Positions 1 to 10,513 of a stretch of 37,685 nt of DNA are shown here, piece by piece. A program made the translations under genes and the position numbers. The first letter of the stretch is position 1, and every line of letters starts with the position of its first letter. The stretch is from Diphasiastrum complanatum (taxonomy: Eukaryota; Streptophyta; Lycopodiopsida; Lycopodiales; Lycopodiaceae), in assembly GCA_029204225.1 (NCBI GenBank), contig MU835618.1, positions 1-37,685 on the forward strand. The letters run 5' to 3'. A model generated the notes under the pieces. The model ran no database searches and was not told the origin of the DNA. It saw only the letters and a program-made list of their open reading frames with translations.

Positions 1-1231
1 ATACTTTGATGACACACCTAAGCCACCTAGGGGTCAACAGCCTAATGAGCAGAAAAAAAGGTTTTCAATTTAAGAGGAAGGATAGGGAAGTTGTTAATGA
101 AACACATCCCAATTCCAACAATCCTAAGAAAACCAAGAAAAACTTTAAAAACAATCATGGTCGCGGTTATGGATGGAGGCTCTTGGAGATTCTTTGACTC
201 CCCTAGGCTTCTCTCTCTCTCTCTCTCATTGGATGTGCATGGAACTCCATAGTGCATTGGAGGGGTCCATGGGCCATATATATGAGGGTAGTAGGGCGCC
301 CATTGGAGGGGAAGATCTCTCTTGTTTGCTTTGCTTATGCTCTAGTGTTGCTACTAGTGTGTAGAGTGCTTTCTTGTGGTGGTATGCTTAAGGTTTGGAT
401 CTTGCTTATGGTATGGGACATAAGTAGGGTTTGGATCTTGAGTATGCTATGGAGTGTTGTGGTACGCTTGTGATTTGTTTATGGTTAGCAAGGGGTGCTA
501 GATAGGTCTTGCTTGGAACTTGGATCTAGCTATGGTTGGGTTTTGAATACTTGAGGCCAGCTTGTTATCTATCTTTGTGTTTAAAGAGTAGGGACACAAG
601 TGGAGGAGAGATCCTTGGAGGCTTGCAGATCCTTACTTGCAGGTGGAGGCATCCTAGCTTGGAGTTGGGGAACATTTGAAGCTTGCAGGTTGCTTGGAGG
701 ACATTTGGAGGCTCTACCTTGGATTTGGAGAACTTCCTCACTTCTACTTGTAAAAGGTTATTTGCGGGTGATTGTGGTCAGTGGTCAATGGCGGTTGAAG
801 GTGGTCGAGGGTAGTTGTAGGGCATGATTGCGGTCTGTTGCGACTTTGGATGAATGTGGTTGTAATGCGAGGGAATGCGGTTTAATGAGATGGAAATGGT
901 TTGTGATGGTTGTGAGGTGTGATTGTGGATGCAAGTGGAGGTGGTTCATTGGCGATGGGTATGATGGAAGATGGTCGCGACTCTCAACAGGTGGGTGGTT
1001 TGAAGACGATATATTTGTGGTTGCTATAGAGCAAGAGTCAACCCGAGGGTTGTCACGCGGTCATTACGGCATAATGTAGACATAGGCCCGTGTAGTTGCT
1101 TGCGTTTACAATGGTGCAGCCTGTGGCTTGTGTGGGTTGACAAATAGATCGTCGATTCAAGGTGATGTATGTGGTACTCATCAGTGGTGATCGTGGTTGA
1201 AAATCTCGGGGGGCTTGCGTGGATTTGGTAT
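1..1231. other. Non-coding G-rich stretch, no gene recognised
   Basis: No convincing gene is visible. Short open frames occur but none resembles a known family. A TC microsatellite lies at 211-227 and a TATA-like string (CCATATATATGAGG) at 274-287, which together could belong to an old LTR, but no LTR ends, primer site or polypurine tract could be paired with them. From about 770 the plus strand is rich in G and in GGTGG/GGTTG words. The motif GTGGTCGAGGGTAGT near 800 recurs near 1907 inside the spacer between the two minisatellite blocks, so this stretch probably belongs to the same repeated higher-order unit. Confidence 0.5.
211..227. repeat. TC microsatellite
   Basis: A run of CT dinucleotides, uninterrupted for about eight units, just upstream of the TATA-like string. 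Confidence 0.85.
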
Positions 1232-1815
1232 GGTTGAGATGGTGAGGAACCCCTTCGGTCGAGATCTGACGATCGGCTCTGGTTGAGATTTGAAGTAGGC
1301 CGTCGGTTGAGATGTCACAGAGTGCCGTCGGTTGAGATCTGAGAGATGGGCGTCGGTTGAGATCTAACACAGGACCGTCGGTCGAGATTGACAATGGTCG
1401 TCTTTTGAGATGTGACAGTGGCCGTGGGTTGAGATTTTACTGAGGGCCATCGGTCAATATGTCACAGAGTGTCGTCGGTTGAGATCTGAGAGATGGGTGT
1501 GGGTTGAGATCTAACATAGGGCCGTCGATCGAGATTGACAATGGTCATCGGTTGAGATGTGACAATGGCCGTCGGTTGAGATTTTACTGAGGGCCGTCGA
1601 TCGAGATGTCACAGAGTGCCGTCGGTTGAGATCTGAGAGATGGGGTTTGGTTGAGATCTAACGTAGGGCTGTCGGTCGAGGTTGATAGTGGTCGTTGATT
1701 GATATGTGACAGTGGCCGTTGATTGAGATTTTACTGAAGGTGGGCGTCGGTTGAGATCTAACGTAGGGCCGTCAGTCGAGATTGAAGAGATGGCTCTGGC
1801 TCCGGTGGAGATGGA
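1232..1815 (+). repeat. 25-bp minisatellite, block 1a
   Basis: About 22 degenerate tandem units of 23-25 bp. Each starts with the conserved core GGTTGAGATCTGA (variants GGTCGAG, GATTGAG, ATTTTAC) followed by a variable stretch of about 11 bases that often ends in GCCGTC. Core starts at 1281, 1305, 1330, 1355, 1380, 1403, 1427 and 1452 give steps of 23-25 bases. Because 25 is not a multiple of three, all three frames cycle through the same words (such as ISTDGP, DLNRRP, RSQPTA on the minus strand), producing open frames that are not genes. The same unit recurs in block 1b and near 29.5, 30.0, 32.9 and 33.8 kb. Confidence 0.93.
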
Positions 1816-2103
1816 AGGGTGAGAGGACATAAGGACGGTTAAATGGTATGCAGTTGTTTACAATGGAATGCGGCTGGATACGATTGAAAGTGTGTTGCAG
1901 TGGAGGTGGTCGAGGGTAGTCGTAGTGCGTATGAATACGGTTGGATGCAACGACGACGGGCGAAAGCGGTTGTGTGGAAGCGGTGTCGATGAAAACGGTC
2001 AGCTGCGGTGATACTGTGGTGCATTGTAGAGTGAATGCGGTGGAATGGGACGAAAACGGGTGGAGGTACAAAAATGGAGTGCGGGTGTATGGGAACTTGG
2101 TCT
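1816..2103. other. Spacer between minisatellite blocks 1a and 1b
   Basis: About 290 bases without the 25-bp unit, rich in GCGG, GGTGG and CGACG words on the plus strand. The motif GTGGTCGAGGGTAGT at about 1907 matches one near 800, suggesting that spacer plus array form a larger unit present about twice. No gene is supported; the open frames on both strands run through from the flanking repeats. Confidence 0.6.
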
Positions 2104-2735
2104 GTCGGTTGAGATCTGAGCGACTTCCTTTGGTTGAGATCTAATAGCTCACTCCGGTTGAGATTTAACTGAGGGGCGCCGGTTGAGATGTGAGGTAGTG
2201 CGTCGGTTGAGATCTGAAAGATTACTCCGGTTGAGATGGGAGTCAGTGCATCGGTTGAGATCTGAATGAGCACTTTGGTTGAGATGTAAGCTGGTGCTTT
2301 GGTTGAGATTCGATTGAGGGCCGTTGGTCGAGATTTCACAGGGTCGTCGGTTGAGATTTGATTGAGGGCCGTTGGTTGAGATTTCACAAGGCCGTCGGTT
2401 GAGATTGGAATGAGGTCGTCGATTGAGATTGGAAGCGGATCCCGTCGGTTGAGATCTAAGCGACTTTCGTCGGTTGAGGTTCAAGAAAAAAAGGCTTCTA
2501 TTGAGATCTAACGCATGGCCTTCGGTCGAGATTGAAATGAGACCGTTGGTGAAGATATGATGGAGTACCGTCGATTGAGATCTGAGTGAAAACCGTCGGT
2601 CAAGATTTCAATAGATTGCGTCGGTCGAGATGTAACGGATGACCGTCGGTTGAGATTTGAGAGAGTGTGTGTCGGTTGAGATGCAAGAGAATGCGGCCGT
2701 TGAGATTGGACATGAGCACTCCGGTTGAGATTTCA
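2104..2735 (+). repeat. 25-bp minisatellite, block 1b
   Basis: About 25 further units of the GGTTGAGAT minisatellite in the same orientation as block 1a. Variable parts include GGGCGCC, GAGGGCCGTT and GATCCCGTC. The array ends about 400 bases before the gag start at 3137. Open frames on the minus strand across 1839-2484 are read through the repeat and are rejected as genes. Confidence 0.93.
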
Positions 2736-3136
2736 ACACAGGGTTTTGCCTGTTTCCAGTTAGAAAGTTACTTTTTTACCATATTCTCTCTCTATTGGTA
2801 AAACTTCTATATCAGAAATCGCCAGCCACCCTACGAAATCGTCTTCAGTGAGCACAAATTCTTTGTACCCTCCGCGAATTCTACCATTAAAAAAAAAATC
2901 TCAAAAAAATTAAAAAAATCAGTATTTTGACAGAAAGCTATCCCTGTCAGAATTTGTGCATATTGCAGTTTGATTCCTCTGTCTCTCCACGATTTCTTAG
3001 CCTCCATTCTACGAAAGTCCAATTTTTTGTCCAAAATCCTCCATTCTACAAGAAAACTATTTTTTTTTTGTCTTATTTGTCAAGTACAGTATTGCCCTGA
3101 TTATCTGTACTGTTACTCTACTCCACACTCTGCATC
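2736..3136. other. Leader between minisatellite and gag
   Basis: About 400 AT-rich bases with poly-A and poly-T runs (around 2886-2896 and 3059-3069). No primer binding site of the usual plant types was recognised, so the LTR/leader boundary of the following gag element is not located. Confidence 0.45.
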
Positions 3137-4506
3137 ATGTCTCGAGATTGTACTGAATCTTCCAATCCAACCCCTCCACGACTAGAATGCAGAATTCCAT
3201 GTATCGATGCACCAAAGTACGATGGAGAATCTGACCTAGTCCTATTTCTCCAGGACTTTGATAATGCATGCCGCTTCTATGGAGATACCTCTAAGACTGA
3301 AAAATCTCACTTATTCCCCATGGTACTCTATGGAACAGCCAAAGCTTGGTATCTTAACCTCGAAACTCCTCATCTTGCTTCTTGGACCACTCTCAAAGAT
3401 GCCCTCATAAAGCGTTTCAAACCATCCAAACTGACTCAGAGCCCATTCATCCAAATTATCCATATCAAGATTCGTCGCGATGAGTCTGTTCGAAACTACA
3501 TTGGGCGCTTTAAACGTCTCAAGGTCGAATGTGTTGACAAAAACATCATTGAACGAATGGCCATATAACTGTTCTTGGTGGGATTACCTAAAAACATTCG
3601 TCGAGAACTAAACCTAGTTGACCTTTATGATCAACTTAAAGATGTAATGACTGATGCTATCCGTGAAGAAGACGAAAGTTTCGACGATGACTTTGACCAT
3701 CGTGAAAATAAATCTAAGAATCTTGACCGTCTTAATCACCCAAAGTCTAAAAATGTTGCCCAATCTTCTGAACTTCTGCATCAAATGAAAACTTGGCAAA
3801 AAGCTCAACAATCTCATATGGATAAACTCACTGCTGATTGCCAAACCGCCATGAAACAGATTGTTCAGACCCAGCAAGAGAAAATGTTTGGTGTCCAATC
3901 TGCTCACAACATCATACTGCTAATGAATGCCCTCAACTGCAAAACCATTTTTCAGTAGCACCCAGATCCCACCAACTATTGAGCATACCAACCCTATCCT
4001 CTACAACAACCTATGCCACGACCAGGGATATACCAACCACAACCAACTGCACCAAATCAGTACCAACCACCATTGCAACAGTTTATCATTAACCAACCTG
4101 CTCCACTACAAGCTGTACATTATCTTGATCCCAATACTATCGATCCAGCGACCTACTATGTGGAAGACCATACTCAACAGCAGTATCCCACTGAGATAGT
4201 TGTTTATTAAACATATGGTCCTTGTGCCCAAGGAGTGACCCAAATGCCCAAACGTACCATCCAAACCACGCTATATTTGTTGCGCATCAGCACCCAACAA
4301 TACGAGGATGTATTATATGTGCAGGTAAGCATCCTGGTATTCGCCGCCCAGATAAATTTCGCTTTCCTCCAGGTTGTAAAAATTGTGGTATTGAACATCA
4401 CATGAAGGACTGCCCATCCCGATCCAACAAAACTGCTGCTCCTATCTGTTCAGTGCAAGTAAAAACTTTGCCAGTTGAAACTCATCCCGCATGGGTCTTG
4501 ACTTGA
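3137..4506 (+). pseudogene. Ty3/gypsy-type gag polyprotein, broken
   Basis: This encoded the capsid and nucleocapsid of an LTR retrotransposon, which package element RNA into cytoplasmic particles. The first part (3137-3568) carries the retrotransposon gag core: KYDGESDLVLFLQDF, then AKAWYLNL, then ALIKRFKPSKL and VRNYIGRFKRL. It stops at TAA 3566-3568 and resumes in the same frame with FLVGLPKNIRREL and AIREEDESFDDD. An extra A near 3880 shifts the frame at WCPICSQHHTANEC, a CX2CX3HX4C zinc knuckle. A Q/P-rich linker with two in-frame stops follows (about 3955-4210), then a second knuckle, CKNCGIEHHMKDC, near 4376. The ATG at 3137 opens the frame carrying the domain. It is homologous to the gags at 10514 and 30431. 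The broken state is certain; lineage within gypsy is not. Confidence 0.88.
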
Positions 4507-5925
4507 GCACAAACCCAACGCCAAGCCCCTACACTTGCACCCAGCAAAACTCAGTAGCATGTTATCCCTCCAAGTGAAGATTCGACCCCGATAGTTTATC
4601 CTCACCCATCTGAAGAAATTCGGCTGCATCATCAGTATCGCCAGCAAATCCACAATGCCGACCAACAATTTTCCACCTCCCATAAAGTACCTCACAAGCC
4701 TTTTGAAAGAAAAACCTTTGAAGGTACTGAAGTCTGGGAGGAGTTACTGCAAGCCAATGTCACTCTCCATTTCCATGTTCTATGAAAGCATGTTGGCAAA
4801 TGGAAATACCAGATCCAATCCACTAACACCACCACCTCTGATGCGTTGCCCAAAATGCCATTACACCTCACCAATCCACTTAGTGAATGAGGCAACATCA
4901 AAATCCTAGCTACCCATCGCCAATCTCACAAAGTCCTAGCTGTTTTTGATGGCAACTCAGGTGTCAATATCATTTTCACATCCCTCATGCTATAATGGAA
5001 TCTGAGAGACAAGCTTATCAAACCCACTTGTCAACTTAGGATGGTTGATCAAAGTGTGGTTTGACCTATCGGTTTCCTTCTGCAAGTGCTGATCAAACTA
5101 GGAGGTCTAAAGCTTTCTGTAGATCTAGTAGTACTTGATATTCCTAGTAATGCCTAATCCTATGAGTTACTACTTGGTCGTCCATGGCCCACCAATGCAA
5201 GAGTCGTTCACGACTGGAGGAAAGGCCAAGTCACCTTTGGAAATCGAGACAGTTCTGTCACCATTGATTCATCTGGCAAACTCAAACCCGCATGCATTCA
5301 TGATGAGGGATCCTCAACTACTAATTCAGTGTTTGAGCCATACTAGTCCAGCCACAAAAAAAGTCATTATGTTAAATCTACTGATATCATAAACTGGATT
5401 CACAATCTAGCTACCATTGATTGTGTGAATGTCGATTACTGTGCCCAGCATCAGAATGATTGTACCTATCCTCCCCTGATCGATCATGAATAACTACCAG
5501 ATCTTGATACACCTATCATTAATATCAATTTTATTGATATTCTTCCACACAATGATGAGTTGCTAAACATTGCATGGCTACCTACTAATGAATCAGAAGA
5601 TTTATTCGTAGATGATGAGGATGTCCTACGAATTTAGAATTGCCCAGACGATTTGGGCATTTCTGATATTCAAATCCTCAACCACATGGAAGACTTCCAC
5701 TCAAGGCCTTCCCACAACATGCATCCAAAGTGGAACCAATTGCTAAGGTGGCGATCGAAAAACCTGATACTAAGTTCTATCGCGTCAAACGACCAAATTA
5801 TCCATGGGATCTCTGTGAGGAGGAAACAATCTTTCAAATCAATGACGAGATCCTCCATGATGTACCACCCATTCCTCACCCGCACACCTCATGACCTCCA
5901 AAGCCACAACCACGTGGATGATGGG
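4507..5925 (+). pseudogene. Retrotransposon aspartic protease region, broken
   Basis: This continues the gag-pro polyprotein; the protease would cut it into mature particle proteins. Near 4942 the frame reads AVFDGNSGVNIIF, where the DGNSG replaces the usual DTGA/DSGA active-site loop as in some plant gypsy lineages. About 210 bases on, YELLLGRPWPTNARVVHDW gives the typical end of the domain. At least six in-frame stops interrupt it (for instance around 4500, 4552, 4888 and 5155). Downstream are acidic low-complexity residues and a change of frame near 5700. No reverse transcriptase, RNase H or integrase follows: the sequence changes character at about 5925. The element was therefore either gag-pro only or truncated. 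Confidence 0.75.
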
Positions 5926-6560
5926 CGAGAAATCACAGTCGGCGAGTAAATGGAGGATGGCGAGTAAAGTGTTCTGATGGCGAGTAGATAAAAATTGTGA
6001 GAAATGAATTTTGAAGGCTACTAGTCTGACGACAAGTGAATCTAGATGTCTGAGCGTGAGAAAATGAGGTCGGCAAGTAAATGCGAGTAAAACAGCGAGT
6101 AATCAAAAAGTAAAGATCCTGATCACTCACGTCTTTATATAGGGGGCCATTTTACTTGTCTACTGTTATTTTGAAGAGTTTGGTCCTATCAATGTCAAAT
6201 CATCAGTATTTGCATTGTGCACAGTCCGTTTCCCAATTGGCTGCCAGATTTGAGAGATTTTCTAATTAGAAACTTCCATTTTTTAACTAAAAATGTTTAT
6301 TTTGTTAAAAATTGAGCCTAACTTGTAGTCGAGCTGGAATTTTTCTGGACAAATTTGAACATGCGTATATCTGCAACAGAGGACAATAATGGCAGGGGCA
6401 AGGGCTATTTAAAATAGCAATATTGCTCTTTCCAAGCTGTTACAGGCATTTCTAGGGCATTTTTACAAAGGAAAAATGAAAAGGTGGAGTCAGTCGGGGA
6501 TTTATACACGGGTGAGGGCAGTTTGTACAAGGCTGGATGTTTATATACAGGGGTCTGTCG
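5926..6560 (-). mobile_element. Possible minus-strand LTR
   Basis: Non-coding. On the minus strand a good TATA box, CCCCCTATATAAAGACG, lies at about 6131-6147, with further TATA-like strings near 6500 and 6540. GGCGAGTAAA-type words repeat at 5941, 5960, 5980, 6075 and 6092. Position and orientation fit the 3' LTR of the minus-strand integrase remnant at 7371-7950, but TG...CA ends and a target duplication were not found. Confidence 0.35.
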
Positions 6561-7370
6561 GCACCGTGTCTAACTTTTCTAGCTAGATCTAACCTAATTT
6601 TTATCTATCCTAATGTCTAATCGATCTATTCTAAAATTATGGCTAGGCTATTCTATGGGGCATTAATCTAATCTTATCGGATCGATCTAACCGTATGCTA
6701 AGCCTAATTTACCTAAGACTTCTAACTTAAGCTACTTGCCTAATTTAGATTTACCTAATCTAATCTGCCTAACTATCTATTCCTAAGGAGGTAAGCTATC
6801 CTAAGTTACGCTAGTATATGGGTCACAATCGATTATTCTAAGGCTAAACTAATCCTAAATCTATCCTAACTGATCTAAATGGTCTAGATACTCTAAGATG
6901 TATCTAACTAATTGCCTAGATCTAATCAGCCTAACTTAGATGAATCCTAGCTACTGGGGTCCAGATCGTCTAATTGATCGCTATCTCTCTATGTTAGACT
7001 TACTCTAGCTAGCTTGGCCTAGTTAATTACCTAACTAATCTATTTAGAACTAAAGCTATCTAGCTTACGACTAGTCTATCTAAATAAGTAGATTTAATCT
7101 AGCCTAATTATCCTATCTTAAGGGACATCCATTATAGATCTAATTGGGTCGCCTAAGATCTAACTTCTAATTACCTAGATCTAGACTATTAATAACAACT
7201 AACTATCCTATGCTACAGTCTATCCTAATCAACAACTAGTTATCTTTCCTACCTAGATGAACTAGACAAGGATCAACTAACTACACCTACCTAGACTGTC
7301 TAACGGGTGTGGATGATTCATTGTGAGAAGATGAGGACGACGAGGATGGCACTTTAGGCACATCCCTGAG
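6560..7370. repeat. CTAA/CTAG-rich low-complexity tract
   Basis: About 750 bases dominated by CTAA, CCTAA, ATCTAAC and CTAG words, dense in TAG/TAA on both strands and so without open frames. There is no fixed period, so it is not a clean tandem repeat, and it is not the plant telomere repeat CCCTAAA. It lies directly downstream of the integrase C-terminus on the minus strand and may be that element's 3' untranslated region. Confidence 0.7.
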
Positions 7371-7950
7371 CTAAACATCGGCTGGGTAGTAGCGACGCAA
7401 CCTGCTGCCGTTAACAAGCGTGTCGAACAATTTGCCTTGCAGGTCGGCAAGAATGACTGCGCCATTAGGTCAGATTTCTATTACATTGTACGGTCCTTCT
7501 CCTTGAAACTTGAGCTTGTCTTTATGTGCTTTGTCATTGTATAACAAGGCTCCCTTGACAGGATCCTTGGCCTTGATATATATTTCGATCGTGCCAAGCT
7601 TTCCTTCGCTGTTTCTCTACATCTAGGGCATGAAATGCTATTAAACGAGTCTCCTGGAGTTGGAAAAGATTTTGAAGTCTCCTCTTGGTAGATTCCTCTG
7701 TACAAAGTCGTTCGGCGATGGCGACTCTCAAACTCATAACAACAAATTCAGCAAGCATTACGGCTTTCTGTCCATACACCATTTGAAATGGAGTCTGTCC
7801 AGTGCTCACCTTAAAGGTGGTTCTGAATGCCCATAAAGATGCATGAAATTTGTGTTCCCAATCCGAACGTGAAACTTTAACCATCTTTGTGATTATACCG
7901 CGAGGGATCTTATTCGACGATTCTGCTTTGTTCGAAGTGGAACCTTCACA
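7371..7950 (-). pseudogene. Ty3/gypsy integrase C-terminal part, minus strand
   Basis: Integrase inserts retrotransposon cDNA into the chromosome. Only the end survives. Reading from 7950 downwards: KAESSNKIPRGI (the catalytic-glutamate helix region), then DWEHKFHASLWAFRTTFKVSTGQTPFQMVYG, then a coiled LQETRLIAFHALDVEK stretch. After a frame change comes the C-terminal domain with NGAVILADLQGK and VNGSRLRRYYP. It aligns with the plus-strand integrase at 22540-22820 (DWEHKLHTSLWAF, NNTPFQLVYG, LLAVHALTVEK). It carries an in-frame TGA near 7474 and ends with a stop at 7371-7373. The two DD catalytic residues and everything upstream are missing beyond about 7950. Confidence 0.85.
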
Positions 7951-8310
7951 TTGGTATCTCAGAAAAGCTATTTTTTCAAATTTTTAACTTTTGCCCAAGT
8001 CAATCTGATTGTCTTGATTTTATTTTTACTATTGGCAAGAGTTGGTATAGACATTTTCTAGCTCGACGAGGTTCCCAAAAGCTCATGCTTCTTAACTCTC
8101 ACAAATAATATTTTCTGTAACTTCTGCCATGAAGTAACCTTAGCAGAGGCTACCATAGGACAATGGAGGTAAAATTTCCCTTTAGGGAAGCTGGTGAGGA
8201 TTCATATTGGCATTTTCCTACTTTTTTGCCAACTTAAGTGATTTTTGGCCTCTTTTCTTCTCTGTTTTTGGATATTTTTATGATATTGGGTGTTGGGGAT
8301 ATTCTCACCA
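7951..8310. other. Intervening AT-rich sequence
   Basis: No gene, no LTR ends and no repeat recognised. It separates the minus-strand integrase remnant from the plus-strand LTR. Confidence 0.5.
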
Positions 8311-9114
8311 TGCGTGTAAATAAATAAAAACTCAAGTTAGTAGAAATAGTTGCGAGGGTCGTGGATCTTGCGTGTGTAAGCCCATTCCCCAATAAGCACG
8401 TGTAAATGAAAAACTTTGGTAATAAACTTGACTTTGGGCCATGTAATAAAAATAATGTTAAAAAGGTCAAAGTTAAGCTTAAGCTTTTATTTCTAAGTTT
8501 GATAAGCTAGTCAAAGTCAAATGGTGGTAGGTGGGGTGTGCTTCTTCCTACACCATAGACTCATTTGTGTTCCTTGTGGATGGTGTGGATTTCAATCCCA
8601 CCTTCTTGCAAATAGCCAATAGGAAGCAAGGGGCAAGGGCCACCCCAAAGATAAAAAGGCACCATTTGTAACCATTTTCCATGCTTAATGAGAAGGAGGA
8701 AACTCTACCACTTTTGGAGAGAAGCATCCTCATTTGTTATTCAGTACTTTCTAATGCTATTTTGTGTTTGCTTCTTGTTTTCTAGTTTCCATGTTTTTTG
8801 TTTCCTTAGTTAATGTTTCTCCATTAGCATGCACAATGAGCAAATGAGCTAACCTCCCCTCTCACCCTCTTTCTCTCTCTCTTTCTCTACTTCTTACTTC
8901 TATCTATCTATCTCTCTCCCTCTCTTTTTTCACTCCTATCATGATGTGTGTGTGGTTAGTGTAGGAAGGGGTAGTGTTAAAGTGGAGTAGTGTTAGGAAA
9001 AGGAGAAAAAAGCATCTAAATCTAGCAACTTAGCATAGTTAGGTACCTATCTAGTGTTCTAACCCTCTTTGACAGGCAGAAGGGATGTTCACCAACCAAA
9101 ATACACATCCTACA
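8311..9114 (+). mobile_element. Gypsy 5' LTR (left copy)
   Basis: An 804-bp LTR beginning TGCGTGTAAATAAATA and ending CATCCTACA, the TG...CA ends expected of LTRs. The ends were set by comparison with the inverted copy at 23127-23936: similarity starts and stops sharply at both ends. The plus-strand orientation is fixed by a primer binding site two bases after the CA. It promotes transcription of, and terminates, the element whose gag starts at 10514. It contains pyrimidine-rich TC/TATC runs around 8865-8935. A minus-strand open frame at 8548-8733 is matched by one in the other copy; this is shared LTR sequence, not a gene. The matching 3' LTR in direct orientation is not in the window. Confidence 0.85.
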
Positions 9115-9115
9115 C

Positions 9116-9133
9116 TGGCGTTGTTGCCAATGA
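9116..9133 (+). promoter_or_regulatory. Primer binding site (tRNA-Asp/Asn type)
   Basis: TGGCGTTGTTGCCAATGA resembles the TGGCGCCGTTGCCGGGGA-type site of many plant gypsy elements, complementary to a tRNA 3' end ending in ...GGCGCCA. It starts two bases after the LTR's terminal CA, the expected spacing, with several mismatches from age. Confidence 0.7.
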
Positions 9134-10450
9134 TAGGTTTCACTAACTAGTTTAGTTGCATTTTTAGTTGTTTTTATTTTTTTAGAGTGTTTTTAGGTGG
9201 TTTTTGGGGTAGATTTAGCTTGTTTTGTGTGATTTCTTGTGCTTGGACTGTTCTTAGCTAGTGAAGGAGGTGTGAATGAGTAGTGGAGACCCAAAACAGC
9301 CTCTAAGGGCTTGGCATTCATTCACAAAACCGAAAAAACCATAAAAATAGCTCAAATATGTTTTTGGAGAGAAAAGGGATAAAATTCCCATCAGATTTTG
9401 TTTATTCAAAATCCAGTGGGAGCCAACCTTTGCACGACTGGCAGCAGCAGCTCTAGGGTATATCTTAGACTTGCATAGAAGCCTGCGAAGGTTCCTACCA
9501 ATCATATCTTGAAAAATATCAAAAAAAACCATAAAAAAATCAAATTTCCCTGAAAAAATAAAATAAAATTCAAATCTTCATAAGAACCTTCACAGAGCTC
9601 TCTGAAGCTCCATGTCAATGAGACCAGGATACAAAGAAACTTGTGAAGGTTAGTTCCTAGTATAAGTGCTCTTGCGAAGGTTCCCTAGTTAAAAAAGATG
9701 GGAAAATCAGGCAGAACCCTCGTAGACACCCAAATTTCAATTCCAGTGGCCAAGGACCTTCGTAGAGAATTCGGAAGTTCCATCTCACTGAGAAAAGGAC
9801 ACAGAAGAGCCTAGGAAGATTAGTTTGATTCCAGTAAGCAAAAAATTAGATTTGATTGTTTAAAAATCACTAAAATCGGGAGATCCATCAAATACTCGCA
9901 AAAGTAACCTTCGCAGACCATCCCAATGTCTTTTTTCATCAATGATGAAGTCTGCGAATGTTAGTTGCCAGAAATGACTGATCTATAATTCAAAAAGTGC
10001 TTTTGAACCTTCGCAGACAGCCATAACCTTTTGATTTGTAGGAAAGAACCTCCCCCCTTGGAACAGCCATTCTAGATCCATCCCCTAACAAGCATGCAAA
10101 GGTTAGTTCCCAACAAATATGAATGAATCAAGGTTTTTGACTACAAAACAGTGAAAGAACCTTCGCACAACCAACCCTCACATGAGTAACCTTCGCAGAC
10201 CAAATTAGTAGTTAGATTTGCACTAGATCTAGCTATTGTGAAAATATCAGGCCAATCCGAACAAGGATCAGAAATATATCAAGGAAAAACCTCCGTAACA
10301 TGCCTAGAATCACACTTTTGGCCAACCAAACTGATCAGATTCCTAAAGGTCAAGATTAAATTCCACAAATCCAACAAGATCCAGCTACCCTGGACCTTTC
10401 CGTTGAATGAATCGAGATCCGGATGATCAATATCGAGAAGGATTGCAAAT
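9134..10450 (+). repeat. Gypsy leader filled with a degenerate repeat
   Basis: A 1.3-kb untranslated leader between primer site and gag. The words ACCTTCGCAGAC and GCGAAGGTTAGTTCC alternate through it. The first type is near 9588, 9757, 9903, 10008, 10157 and 10190. The second is near 9650, 9822, 9950 and 10090. The spacing of each type is about 105-170 bases. The core AACCTTC of one is the complement of GAAGGTT in the other, so the leader RNA could fold on itself. No gene is supported here. Confidence 0.7.
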
Positions 10451-10513
10451 CAAACTCCGAACCTTCCTAGAGTTGCAGTCGCGCAAATCGAGGTAGAAGC
10501 GGAACAAGCACCA

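Noticed and set aside
1839-2484. Minus-strand open frames of 111 and 182 codons
   Set aside because: Read through minisatellite block 1b and its spacer with the same cycling words; not genes.
1232-2735. CRISPR-like pattern (conserved core plus variable part)
   Set aside because: The unit is only about 25 bp, both halves are degenerate, spacers are not unique sequences of constant length, there are no cas genes, and the context is plant.
6560-7310. Interstitial telomere repeat
   Set aside because: The words are CTAA and CCTAAT/CCTAACT without the CCCTAAA unit or a seven-base period.
8548-8733. 61-codon minus-strand frame with a near-identical partner at 23514-23699
   Set aside because: Conservation is explained by the two LTR copies; the frame is short, inside the LTR, and the noncoding parts of the LTRs are equally similar.
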